Positions 1-7,416 of a stretch of 64,000 nt of DNA are shown here, piece by piece. Location of the stretch: NCBI GenBank assembly GCA_052078155.1, contig JBQJBP010000001.1, positions 62,001-126,000 of the forward strand, in the 5' to 3' direction. The first letter of the stretch is position 1, and each line of letters begins with the position of its first letter. The notes below the pieces were generated by a model. The model had not been told where the DNA came from and searched no databases. It was given only the letters and a program-made list of their open reading frames with translations. Source of the DNA: CAXBMB01 sp052078155. GTDB taxonomy: Bacteria > Pseudomonadota > Alphaproteobacteria > Kiloniellales > DSM-21159. Made by a program: the position numbers and the translations under genes.

Positions 1-1223
1 GGGTCCTGGTCGTGGTCCTGTCCGGCTTCGCAGGCGTCGATAAGCTTCAGCATCATCTTGCCCACCACCGGGGCGTTCTTGAACTGATTGCCGCTGGTGC
101 CGATGGCGACATAGAAACCCGGCAGTTCTGTCTTGTCGTAGATGGGAATCCAGTCGTCCGTCACGTCATAGAGTTCCACCACGCCTTTCAGTTGGGAGGG
201 GATGCCCATATCCGGGAAACGCTGGGCCAGCCGCAGGGCCTGGATGCGCCACTGTTCGGTAAAGTTGCGGTCAAAGTCGTCCGGATCGACAAAGTCCTGG
301 GTGTCACAGTCCGGATCTTCCGAGCCGATCAGAATGTGGTTGCCCAGTTCGGGCCGGGCATAGGTGGAAATGTCACTGTCAGAATAAACGCAGCCGTCCT
401 TCTCAAAGTTGAAACCTTCGGGAGAGGGAACATGGGAGACTTCGTGGCGCAGCGCCCGGGTCTTCATTTTCATTTCTTCAAAGACACCGGCCATCTGATT
501 GATCTTGAAGGAATGGGGACCGGCCACATTGACCACAACAGGGGCATCGATCTGACGGCCGTCTTTCAGGGTGATGCCGGCTACCCGGCCATCGGCCCGG
601 CGCACATCGCTGACTTCCACGTTGTAGAGGAACTCAGCCCCGGCCTCTTTGGCTGCATGCTCTGCATTCTGAGCGGAAAGGGCCGGGTCGTTCACATAGC
701 CGCCGCGATGGAAGAAGACGCCCCCTTCAATGGACTCGCCGGTGGGTTCACCAAACCCGTCGTCTTCCGGGCGCTTGGCAGGGGTGAACTGATGGGTGTC
801 CATGATGGGCAACCGCTCTTTCATCTGAGCCGGGGTCAGATGCTCATAGGGACAGTTGATGGCGTCCATCATTTCGCAGGCTTTCTTCAGCCCGCCATTG
901 TGCTCGGCCTTGACCACCAGGCAGCCGGTATCGTGATAGGTGATCATGCCACGCGGATCTTCAGACCCGATGTAGCTCTGCCAGTCTTTCCAGTAGAACC
1001 AGCCTTCGTAGGCCAGGGCGCAGGTTTCCAGCAGGGAATAATAGGTTCGGATGATGGCACAGGAGCCGGAAGTGGAGCCGTACCCGGCAGCTGAATTCTT
1101 GTCTACGGCCAGAACTTTCTTGCCGCTGCGGGCCAGTTCCAGCGCCGTGCAGGCGCCGATGACCCCAGCCCCGATGATGATGGCGTCATAGCTTTGCGAA
1201 GGGCTGACTGGTGCGTTGCTCAT
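1..1223 (-). CDS. FAD-dependent oxidoreductase of the DAO family (partial, 3' end missing)
   Basis: Reading leftward from ATG at 1223 the frame stays open for 407 codons to the window edge, so the C-terminus is missing. The N-terminus has a Rossmann FAD-binding motif (IIIGAGVIGACTALELA), then an acidic strand end (VLAVDK) and a GYGSTSGS segment typical of sarcosine/dimethylglycine/glycine oxidase-type DAO proteins. Known members oxidise secondary amines or amino acids to imines in the cytoplasm; the substrate here cannot be read from the sequence. It is divergent from a LysR regulator whose start lies 228 bp away, a usual arrangement for a regulator and its target. Sarcosine oxidase beta-like is my best guess; a D-amino-acid or opine oxidase is the alternative. 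Confidence 0.8.
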   Translation of the reverse strand, partial: MSNAPVSPSQSYDAIIIGAGVIGACTALELARSGKKVLAVDKNSAAGYGSTSGSCAIIRTYYSLLETCALAYEGWFYWKDWQSYIGSEDPRGMITYHDTGCLVVKAEHNGGLKKACEMMDAINCPYEHLTPAQMKERLPIMDTHQFTPAKRPEDDGFGEPTGESIEGGVFFHRGGYVNDPALSAQNAEHAAKEAGAEFLYNVEVSDVRRADGRVAGITLKDGRQIDAPVVVNVAGPHSFKINQMAGVFEEMKMKTRALRHEVSHVPSPEGFNFEKDGCVYSDSDISTYARPELGNHILIGSEDPDCDTQDFVDPDDFDRNFTEQWRIQALRLAQRFPDMGIPSQLKGVVELYDVTDDWIPIYDKTELPGFYVAIGTSGNQFKNAPVVGKMMLKLIDACEAGQDHDQD

Positions 1224-1261
1224 CAAAGTCTCCGTTTCCACTCCACCTCATGACAGATCAA

Positions 1262-1401
1262 TGCGCCTCTCAGAGCCTCATCGGTCTTTGTGTTTTCAAC
1301 GAGTGAATCCGCAAAGACCGGTGAATTTCCGGCGGCACGTCTCAGGTCGAGGCTGTGGTCCTGTTCAATGTCTGTTTCTTTGGCAATTGAGCCTGAGAGC
1401 G
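1262..1401. other. Nested inverted repeats in the oxidoreductase/LysR divergent region
   Basis: Three nested complementary pairs are visible: 1264-1273 with 1393-1401 (one bulged base), 1274-1279 with 1349-1354, and a perfect 9-bp pair 1282-1290 with 1312-1320. A competing 7-bp pair joins 1340-1346 to 1392-1398 and would exclude the outer stem. It could be a structured leader RNA of the minus-strand oxidoreductase or an operator region for the LysR protein. The sequence does not decide which. Confidence 0.4.
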
Positions 1402-1451
1402 TACTTCGGATAAAGTGATTTTTATTGATCCAGTGAATCGGAAAATCAGAT

Positions 1452-2360
1452 GTGATTACGCTCAGGAATCTTCGCTATCTGGTGGCCGCCGCCAACCATC
1501 AGTCAGTCACGCTGGCAGCAGAAGCCCAGAACATCTCGCAGTCCGCCATATCCGCGGCCCTTGCCCAGTTGGAAGCTCACTATGGGCAGCAGATTTTTGT
1601 TCGCCATCAGGGCCGGGGGGTCAGCCTGACCAGCTTCGGTCAAGATCTGGTGAGCAAGGCGCGACACCTTTTGAACGAGGCTGCGGAACTGGACGGACTG
1701 GGGCGCGGGGAGGGCTTTCTGTCGGGAGAGGTCAGAATTGGGTGTTTTGCGGAACTGACGCCGCTCTATGTGCCCGCCCTAACCAAAGCCTTTGAGGCCC
1801 TGCATCCGCAGGTGGGGGTCCAGGTCAGAGAGTCGGATTTCACCGAGTTGCCGCGTTTGCTGGAACTCGGGGTCATCGACATGATGATCGACTATGATGT
1901 GGGACTGCCGGAGCAGATCGAAAAGCAGTTGCTGACCACCCTGCCGCCTTTGCTGCTGCTGGCGGCGGATCACCCTCTGGCGGCGCAGGAAACCGTATCC
2001 CTGAAGCAACTGGTGACAGAGCCACTGATCCTGACCGAGGATTCTCAGTCCAGAAAGCAGATGCTTGAGAATTTTCAGCGCCATGGCCTGTTGCCGACCC
2101 TGGCCAAGCCTGCCGGGTCGCTGGAAACCTTGCGATCCATGGTCGCCAATGGCTATGGCGTTTCAATCCTGCACACCAATCCGGCCGGCAATGTCAGTTA
2201 TGACGGCTTGCCGGTTGTGCTGCGACCTTTGGCCGACAGTGCCCCCAGTTTGGAAGTTCTGCTGGTCCGGCATTTGCGGCACCCCTTGTCGCGGGCTGCC
2301 GAGGCTTTTCGGGCTTTTACCGTGGACTGGTTCAGTCAGCGAAAGAGTCAGTCAGGGTAA
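1452..2360 (+). CDS. LysR-family transcriptional regulator
   Basis: The 302-residue product has the family's normal length. Residues 1-60 form the winged helix-turn-helix (LRNLRYLVAAA, then SQSAISAALAQLE and FVRHQGRGVSLTSFG), and residues 90-295 form the periplasmic-binding-protein-like effector domain. The start is GTG at 1452; an ATG two bases earlier is out of frame and stops at once. The gene is transcribed away from the FAD oxidoreductase, so control of that gene is the likely role (inference). The effector is unknown. Its 3' end lies 16 bp from the convergent soxR stop; nothing ties this regulator itself to sulfur metabolism. Confidence 0.9.
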   Translation: MITLRNLRYLVAAANHQSVTLAAEAQNISQSAISAALAQLEAHYGQQIFVRHQGRGVSLTSFGQDLVSKARHLLNEAAELDGLGRGEGFLSGEVRIGCFAELTPLYVPALTKAFEALHPQVGVQVRESDFTELPRLLELGVIDMMIDYDVGLPEQIEKQLLTTLPPLLLLAADHPLAAQETVSLKQLVTEPLILTEDSQSRKQMLENFQRHGLLPTLAKPAGSLETLRSMVANGYGVSILHTNPAGNVSYDGLPVVLRPLADSAPSLEVLLVRHLRHPLSRAAEAFRAFTVDWFSQRKSQSG

Positions 2361-2376
2361 GACAGTATGAAAGGGG

Positions 2377-2772
2377 TTAGTCCCGAACCGGGCTGCAATA
2401 GATGTCATAGACCACCTTAACCAGACGCAGGGCCTTTTCATCTGCGACTGAGTAATAGATGGTTTTTCCATCCCGCCGGGCTGTGACCAGCCGGTCAGAG
2501 CGCAACCGGGCCAGCTGCTGAGAAACGGACGGCTGGCGGGCTTTGAGCAGGATTTCCAGTTCCCGTACGGACTTTTCCCCGTCTGAAAGCATGCAGAGAA
2601 TCAGCAACCGTTGCTCATGCGCCAGAGCTTTGAGCATGTCGCTGGCATCTTGGGCTGAGTTCATCATCTCAGCCATGGGAGCTTCGTCGAGTACCAATTC
2701 CATGGTCTTGGCCTTGCCTGGGAATCTGCGGCTAAAGCGCGAAAGAGATTTCCCTTTCGCCTGCTCCTTCAT
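2377..2772 (-). CDS. soxR: ArsR-family sulfur-responsive repressor SoxR (SqrR/BigR type)
   Basis: This 131-residue protein has an ArsR winged-helix domain (AHEQRLLILCML, then RQPSVSQQLARLR and a GKTIYYSV wing). Two cysteines, C60 in the first helix of the fold and C126 in YCSP near the C-terminus, occupy the positions that form the tetrasulfide link in SqrR/BigR-type persulfide sensors. Sox-cluster homologues repress sox genes when reduced sulfur is absent. The start at 2772 is preceded by AGGA about 11 bases upstream; the later Met24 and Met33 codons have no ribosome-binding site. The gene follows soxS on the same strand with a 366-bp gap, and SqrR-type sites lie before soxX, soxC and soxW, which supports the assignment. 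Confidence 0.9.
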   Translation of the reverse strand: MKEQAKGKSLSRFSRRFPGKAKTMELVLDEAPMAEMMNSAQDASDMLKALAHEQRLLILCMLSDGEKSVRELEILLKARQPSVSQQLARLRSDRLVTARRDGKTIYYSVADEKALRLVKVVYDIYCSPVRD

Positions 2773-3115
2773 TTATGGCGGTCCTGAAGCAAAATTGCAA
2801 GGAATGGAATGTGTTAATATTTACGCCAGATGTGAGGGTTTTGTTGATCGTCCGTATGGTTGATTGACGGTTAACTTATGAAAATCAACAAGTTGTCTGG
2901 TGGGTTTTGGGGGCGTAAAAATCACCTTTTGAAAGTGTGAATATGCGTTTTGAGGTATGATCGGGTCTGGTCGTCATAGTTTGATTTTACGCCTGTCCCC
3001 AAAGCGGCGGTCCCCAAAAGGGGCAAGGGACCGTTACTGAACGGTCAAACCGATCCGGATGGCCGGGCAGGAGCGTGTGTTTTCCGGGGAGCCTGGGGCG
3101 TGTTTCGAAAGAGAA
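2773..3115. other. Intergenic region between soxS and soxR
   Basis: This space between two minus-strand genes is AT-richer than the neighbouring coding sequence near 2800-2960. I see no credible open frame or tRNA. It should hold the soxR promoter, but I found no clear ATTC-N8-GAAT site here, so autoregulation of soxR is not supported by the sequence. Confidence 0.4.
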
Positions 3116-3136
3116 CGCAGTCTACGATAGACTGCG
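3116..3136 (-). terminator. Hairpin just after soxS stop
   Basis: A perfect 9-bp inverted repeat (CGCAGTCTA, 3-base loop, TAGACTGCG) begins three bases beyond the soxS stop codon. On the minus strand it is followed by TTCTCTTT, not a pure T-run, so it is either a weak intrinsic terminator or an mRNA 3'-end stabilising stem. Confidence 0.55.
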
Positions 3137-3138
3137 GT

Positions 3139-3558
3139 CTATGATGACGGCAGCTTTTCCATGATTTGGCCCAGCAAACCCCAGAAGAAATCTTCACCGG
3201 GATAACCCCGGATGCGCCCCACTTCTTCACCGTTTTCCATCAGAACAAAGGTCGGTGTGAAGCGGATGCCCTTGATGTGTTCCAGATCTTGCGGACGGGT
3301 TTCATAGATATCCACCCGGCGCAAAGGCGCCCGTTTGCCTTCTTCGGTCTTGGGGTAAATGGGCGCAATCTCTTCGTCCCAAACCTCACACCATTCGCAG
3401 GTGGCGCTTTCGAACATCACCAGTTCTGCGGCCACTGCCTGACGGGGGAGAAGACTGAACATCACCAGGATTGACAGCACAGCAGCGAAAACTGTCGCCG
3501 CGCTGAGGGGGCGGGGGATGACCTTCGTGATAAAGGGGAAGACGCTGAGATAACTCAT
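3139..3558 (-). CDS. soxS: Periplasmic thioredoxin SoxS
   Basis: The 139-residue protein has an N-terminal hydrophobic segment (about residues 18-43) ending in a likely signal cleavage site AVAA. A compact thioredoxin fold follows, with the active-site pair C54-E-W-C57 and the cis-proline segment RFTPTFVL. In Paracoccus-type systems SoxS keeps the SoxYZ carrier reduced and active. The gene is divergent from soxV, the membrane reductant carrier, across a 270-bp region, and is followed by soxR on the same strand; soxRS-soxVW neighbourhoods are typical of sox loci. Confidence 0.88.
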   Translation of the reverse strand: MSYLSVFPFITKVIPRPLSAATVFAAVLSILVMFSLLPRQAVAAELVMFESATCEWCEVWDEEIAPIYPKTEEGKRAPLRRVDIYETRPQDLEHIKGIRFTPTFVLMENGEEVGRIRGYPGEDFFWGLLGQIMEKLPSS

Positions 3559-3693
3559 TTAACAATCTGTTCTGAAAGGAATTTGTAGGCTGTTGGCGCG
3601 GGTGGGGTGCAGGGCTTTGAAGCCGGAAGTCCCAACCATGGCTTTGTCCTGAACCATACATAGTGTAAGGTGAATATATAGTGCCTGTCACCT

Positions 3694-3712
3694 CCAAGGC
3701 CAATTGCCTTGG
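3694..3712. promoter_or_regulatory. Inverted repeat in the soxS-soxV divergent region
   Basis: A perfect 7-bp inverted repeat (CCAAGGC-CAATT-GCCTTGG) sits in the 270-bp divergent spacer, near an AT-rich block at 3655-3682. It could be an operator or a cruciform. It does not match the SqrR-type consensus found elsewhere in the cluster, so no regulator is assigned. Confidence 0.35.
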
Positions 3713-3828
3713 CAGCTAAAATCAACCATCCCCGCAGAGGGACGGGAAACCGCGTGTCTGCCTGGTGATGTTGCCGGGCAGGGCGGGGCAAAAAAACACA
3801 CCGGACAGGACAGGTCGGGAGGGGCCCT

Positions 3829-4560
3829 TTGGACGTTACACTGCCAGCCGCATTTCTGGGTGGGTTGCTGTCATTTCTGACGCCTTGTGTCCTGCCGTTG
3901 GTGCCGCCGTATCTCTGTTATCTGGCCGGTCTGTCTTTTGAGGAACTGTCGGACGATAAGCCGGGTAAGGGGCCGTCTGGCAAAGTGCTGTTGTCGGCGC
4001 TGGCTTTTGTGCTGGGTTTCACCACCATTTTTGTCGCGCTGGGCGCTTCGGCTTCATATCTCGGCCAGATCATCACGGATCAGTTTGACTGGCTGGTTTG
4101 GGTCGCCGGGGGTGTCATCATTGTGATGGGGCTGCACTTTCTGGGCCTTTTCCGCCTGACCTTTTTGATGCGGGATCTGCATTTTCAGGTAAAGGGCCGG
4201 TCAGGCTCTGTGGTCAGCGCCTATGTCATCGGTCTGGCTTTCGCCTTTGGCTGGACACCCTGCGCCGGGCCCTTGCTGGGAACCATCCTGTTTCTGGCGG
4301 GCATGGAGGACAGCCTGTCCCAGGGGGCGTGGCTGTTGCTGGCTTATTCCGCGGGTATGGGGGTGCCCTTCCTGCTGGCCGCGTTTTTCGTTCCTTACTT
4401 TCTGGAGGCCATGCGCAAGTTTCGCCGCCACCTGGGGGTGGTGGAAAAGGTCATGGGCGGTTTTCTGGTTCTCAGCGGCATTCTGATCATGACCGGTTCC
4501 ATGAACGAACTGGCCTTCTGGCTGCAGGAGTCTTTCCCGGCTCTTTCGAGGATCGGGTAG
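3829..4560 (+). CDS. soxV: CcdA/DsbD-type membrane thiol reductant transporter SoxV
   Basis: This 243-residue integral membrane protein has about six hydrophobic spans and the two CcdA-family cysteine motifs: TPCVLP with C20 at the end of helix 1, and TPCAGP with C145 in helix 4. It carries electrons from cytoplasmic thioredoxin across the membrane to the periplasmic thioredoxins SoxS/SoxW, keeping SoxYZ reduced. The start is TTG at 3829, with a GGGAGGGG stretch upstream; the protein begins MDVTLPAAF, directly at the first membrane helix, as in the family. The soxXYZA operon follows after 240 bp with its own promoter region. Confidence 0.9.
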   Translation: MDVTLPAAFLGGLLSFLTPCVLPLVPPYLCYLAGLSFEELSDDKPGKGPSGKVLLSALAFVLGFTTIFVALGASASYLGQIITDQFDWLVWVAGGVIIVMGLHFLGLFRLTFLMRDLHFQVKGRSGSVVSAYVIGLAFAFGWTPCAGPLLGTILFLAGMEDSLSQGAWLLLAYSAGMGVPFLLAAFFVPYFLEAMRKFRRHLGVVEKVMGGFLVLSGILIMTGSMNELAFWLQESFPALSRIG

Positions 4561-4643
4561 CGACTCTGATCAGAAACCCTGCCGGTTTCGGGGTGATGTT
4601 GCGCTGAAAAGGGCACAAACCTGCGATTGTTGCGCTGCAACAT

Positions 4644-4667
4644 ATTTAAATATGCAAATATTATAAT
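4644..4667 (+). promoter_or_regulatory. SqrR/SoxR-type operator and -10 element before soxX
   Basis: The symmetric site ATTT-N8-AAAT at 4644-4659 is a variant of the SqrR operator ATTC-N8-GAAT. A perfect TATAAT at 4662-4667 lies two bases downstream, so a bound repressor would cover the promoter. The leader to the soxX GTG start at 4803 is about 130 nt. Confidence 0.6.
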
Positions 4668-4802
4668 ATGTCTCTTGCGACATCTCGTCATCTTTGGCTA
4701 AGCTGTGCCTGCCGGTCGAACGGACAGGTCATCTGCGCGTCGGATAGACGGAGTGGTGACGAGAGAACCGAAAAGGGCCGCGCTCATTGTGGGAGGGACA
4801 AG

Positions 4803-5270
4803 GTGAAGAAAATAGCCACTATCGCCGTATCGGCTTTGGCACTTGCCGGTATCATGACCGGTTCCGCTGTGGCGGGTGAAGTTGCGCCGGGCGACGTCAA
4901 ATTTGATGACATCATGGTCAAGGCCTCTTTGACCGGGGTTGCAGGTAACCCGGAAAGCGGCGCCAAGGTGTTCAAGAACCGCAAGCAGGGCAACTGCCTT
5001 GCCTGCCATACCAATGCAGACATGCCCAAGCAGTCGTTCCAGGGGGAAGTTGGTCCCACCATGGATGGCGTGGCCGAACGTTATGACGCCGAAACCCTGC
5101 GGGGCATCCTGGTGAACTCCAAAGCTGTTTTTGGCGATGGTACCATCATGCCGGCGTTCTATCGGGTAATGCCTGACGAAAACCGCGTGGCAAAGAAATT
5201 CAATGGCAAGACGATTCTGACGGCTCAGCAGGTCGAAGACGTTCTGGCCTACCTGCAGACTTTGAAATAG
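4803..5270 (+). CDS. soxX: Cytochrome c SoxX, small subunit of SoxAX
   Basis: SoxX is the monohaem partner of SoxA in the periplasmic SoxAX complex that conjugates thiosulfate to the SoxY cysteine. The product has a Sec signal peptide (residues 1-24, ending SAVAG), the c-haem motif C65-L-A-C68-H69, and a distal axial methionine in the segment TIMPAFY (M116). Length is 155 residues from GTG at 4803, which has GGGAGGG upstream; longer in-frame starts lack a signal peptide at the N-terminus. It is the first gene of soxXYZA, behind the SqrR-type operator. Confidence 0.95.
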   Translation: MKKIATIAVSALALAGIMTGSAVAGEVAPGDVKFDDIMVKASLTGVAGNPESGAKVFKNRKQGNCLACHTNADMPKQSFQGEVGPTMDGVAERYDAETLRGILVNSKAVFGDGTIMPAFYRVMPDENRVAKKFNGKTILTAQQVEDVLAYLQTLK

Positions 5271-5345
5271 TTGCAAATCCACAGTCGGTTTCAAAAGGCA
5301 AGCTTTCGAGATTGAGTGTGGCCTGCTTGTTCAGGAGGAAGAAAA

Positions 5346-5795
5346 GTGAAATTCAACAGGCGTGAAGCCCTGGCCCTGGGTGCCGGTGCACTGTTCATCT
5401 CAGTGCTGCCTCTGCCCGCATCGGCTGTGTCTCCCAAATCCGACGAAGCCATCAAGGCCTTCACCGGCGGCAAGGAAGCCATGGAAAGCGGTCTGATCAG
5501 TCTTGATCTGCCGGAAATCGCTGAAAACGGCAACACGGTGCCTTTGTCCGTGACCGTGGACAGCCCCATGACGGCTGACAACTACGTCAAGCAGGTGATG
5601 CTGCTGGCCGACGGCAACCCCAATCCCGGTGTGGCCACCTTCCAGTTCACACCCAAAAGCGGTGTGGCGGAAGCCTCCAGCCGGATGCGCCTGGCCAAGA
5701 CCCAGGACGTGATTGCCGTGGCTGAACTGTCTGACGGCAGCTTCCACATTGCCAAAACCCAAGTGAAAGTCACCATCGGCGGCTGCGGCGGCTAA
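5346..5795 (+). CDS. soxY: Sulfur-carrier protein SoxY
   Basis: SoxY carries pathway intermediates on the thiol of its C-terminal flexible GGCGG arm; the protein here ends exactly in GGCGG. The N-terminus has a twin-arginine signal (NRREALALGAG), used to export the preassembled SoxYZ heterodimer. The start is GTG at 5346, eight bases after AGGAGG; the GTG 30 bases upstream would put ten extra residues before the Tat motif. Length is 149 residues, normal for the family. It lies between soxX and soxZ on the same transcript. Confidence 0.96.
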   Translation: MKFNRREALALGAGALFISVLPLPASAVSPKSDEAIKAFTGGKEAMESGLISLDLPEIAENGNTVPLSVTVDSPMTADNYVKQVMLLADGNPNPGVATFQFTPKSGVAEASSRMRLAKTQDVIAVAELSDGSFHIAKTQVKVTIGGCGG

Positions 5796-5857
5796 GGCCA
5801 GCCTTGCAGCAGTTACTGTGCCTGAGGGCACGCCGATTATGATTTTAGGAGACGACG

Positions 5858-6187
5858 ATGGCGAAGAAAGTAAAACCCCGCGTAAAGGTGCCCAAAAAGG
5901 CAGCCGCCGGGGAGGTGATTGAGATCAAAACCCTGATCTCTCACAAGATGGAATCCGGTCAGCGCAAAGACAAACAAGGTCAGCTGATCCCCCGCAGAAT
6001 CATCAACAACTTCAGTGCAGAGTTCAATGGCGAGCCCGTCTTCGTGGCTGTCATCGAGCCGGCGATTTCCGCCAATCCTTACCTGAAGTTTTCCATGCGG
6101 GCGGAAGAAAGCGGCGAGTTCAAGTTCGTGTGGACCGACGATGACGGCTCTGTCTACGAGAAGAAAGCCAAGCTGACCGTCAGCTAA
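5858..6187 (+). CDS. soxZ: Sulfur-carrier scaffold SoxZ
   Basis: SoxZ is the partner of SoxY and has an immunoglobulin-like beta fold. The 109-residue protein has no signal peptide of its own, as expected, because it is exported piggyback with SoxY through Tat. Typical features are the basic N-terminal strand (KPRVKVPKKA), the segment LISHKMESGQR, and the C-terminal FVWTDDDGS strand. TTAGGAG lies upstream of the ATG. The gene follows soxY by 62 bp. Confidence 0.96.
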   Translation: MAKKVKPRVKVPKKAAAGEVIEIKTLISHKMESGQRKDKQGQLIPRRIINNFSAEFNGEPVFVAVIEPAISANPYLKFSMRAEESGEFKFVWTDDDGSVYEKKAKLTVS

Positions 6188-6258
6188 GAGCAGAAGTTTA
6201 TGGCCCTCTGGAATGAACAATAACAACCAGGGGACGCCAGTCAGGGAGGAGAGAGAGG

Positions 6259-7110
6259 GTGAACTACTTCAAGACGCTTTCGTTAACGGCAGCGATGGTC
6301 GGTATGACGGCTTTGGGGCTTTCGGCCTTCAGCGTTGCACCGGCCACCGCAGAACTGGATACGTCCAAACTGCCCAGCATCAAGCCGACCAGTCCTGATC
6401 ATCCCTTGGATGAGATCATTTCAGGCTATGAATTCCGGGTGCCGGAAACCAAAGCTCTGCAGGATGATGACTTCGACAATCCGGCCTATCTCTGGGTGGA
6501 ACGGGGCGAAGAGGCCTGGTCTACCGTTGACGGGGAAGCTGGCAAGGCCTGTGAGTCCTGTCACAACGATGCGGAAGAAACCATGGCAGGCGTGCGTGCT
6601 GCCATGCCCAAGTGGGATGAGGCCACTCAGAAACCCATCACCCTGCAGCAGCAGATCAATCGTTGCCGCACGGACCAGATGAAAGCAGAGAGCTGGAAAT
6701 GGGATTCCGATGACATGCTGGGAATGGCAGCCTTCATCGGCACTCACTCCCGCGGCATGCCTTTGTCTCCCACTGTGGATGGCAAGATGGAGCCCTGGTT
6801 CAAAAAGGGTGAAGAAATCTACTACACCCGCTATGGCCAGCTGGACATGGCCTGCTCGAATTGCCACGAAGACAACTACGGCAACAACATTCGTGCAGAC
6901 ATGCTCAGCCAGGGACAGATCAATGGCTTCCCGACTTATCGTCTGAAATGGCAGAAGCCCGGGTCCATTCACCGTCGTTTCAAAGGCTGCATGAAATCCA
7001 TCCGCGCTGATGGTTTCAAAGTTGGCTCTGACGAACTGATCGCTCTGGAGCTTTATGTATCCTGGCGTGGTCAGGGACTGCCGGTCGAAACACCTGCCGT
7101 GCGTCAGTAA
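6259..7110 (+). CDS. soxA: Dihaem cytochrome c SoxA, catalytic subunit of SoxAX
   Basis: SoxA holds the catalytic haem that forms the SoxY-thiocysteine-S-sulfonate adduct. The 283-residue precursor has a signal peptide (about 1-31, ending ATA), a first haem site C98-E-S-C101-H102, the conserved segment INRCRTDQM (C136), a second haem site C199-S-N-C202-H203, and the active-site cysteine C244 in RRFKGCM, which becomes the haem-ligating persulfide. Having both haem motifs makes it the dihaem class. The start is GTG at 6259 after AGGGAGGAG. It is the last gene before a bidirectional terminator. Confidence 0.96.
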   Translation: MNYFKTLSLTAAMVGMTALGLSAFSVAPATAELDTSKLPSIKPTSPDHPLDEIISGYEFRVPETKALQDDDFDNPAYLWVERGEEAWSTVDGEAGKACESCHNDAEETMAGVRAAMPKWDEATQKPITLQQQINRCRTDQMKAESWKWDSDDMLGMAAFIGTHSRGMPLSPTVDGKMEPWFKKGEEIYYTRYGQLDMACSNCHEDNYGNNIRADMLSQGQINGFPTYRLKWQKPGSIHRRFKGCMKSIRADGFKVGSDELIALELYVSWRGQGLPVETPAVRQ

Positions 7111-7200
7111 TGCATAACCCCTTTCCCGCCTCGGTCTGGAGGGGGGAAAGGGAACCACCCTTGTCGCGGCTCTGTGGAGTGCGCAAGGGGCAGGGTTAGT

Positions 7201-7235
7201 AAAAAACGGCGCGGTGGCTTGGCTGCGCCGTTTTT
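7201..7235 (+). terminator. Intrinsic terminator after soxXYZA
   Basis: A GC-rich stem (AAAAACGGCGC / GCGCCGTTTTT) with a 12-base loop is flanked by an A-run on one side and five T on the other. It should end the soxXYZA transcript and separates it from soxB. Confidence 0.85.
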
Positions 7236-7416
7236 CCTTCCCGCATCACGTCAATCGCTCATTCCGGGTTTGCCGCCGGCAGGGCGGCTTATCAAAGGGC
7301 CTTAAGCCGGAAGTCAGCTGGCCGAAGCTGTGCCATCTGGAACGTTTAAGACCTTTTGATAAGGAGAGTGATCTCTGAAAAGTTGAATGTTTGTGGATCT
7401 TCAGGAGGGTCTCAAA

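Noticed and set aside
12..1094. A 360-codon plus-strand open frame opposite the FAD oxidoreductase
   Set aside because: It has no family similarity, while the minus-strand frame has a clear FAD motif and DAO landmarks throughout.
1360..1415. Minus-strand segments CCGAAG, CTCTCAGG and ACAGA resembling the 3' half of a glycine riboswitch
   Set aside because: The 5' half (GGAGAG and partner) is missing and the spacing between CCGAAG and CTCTCAGG is too short. A covariance-model search would decide.
3655..3682. An SqrR-type operator before soxV or soxS
   Set aside because: Only one half-site (GAAT) is present; the partner reads ATAG, so the match is too weak.
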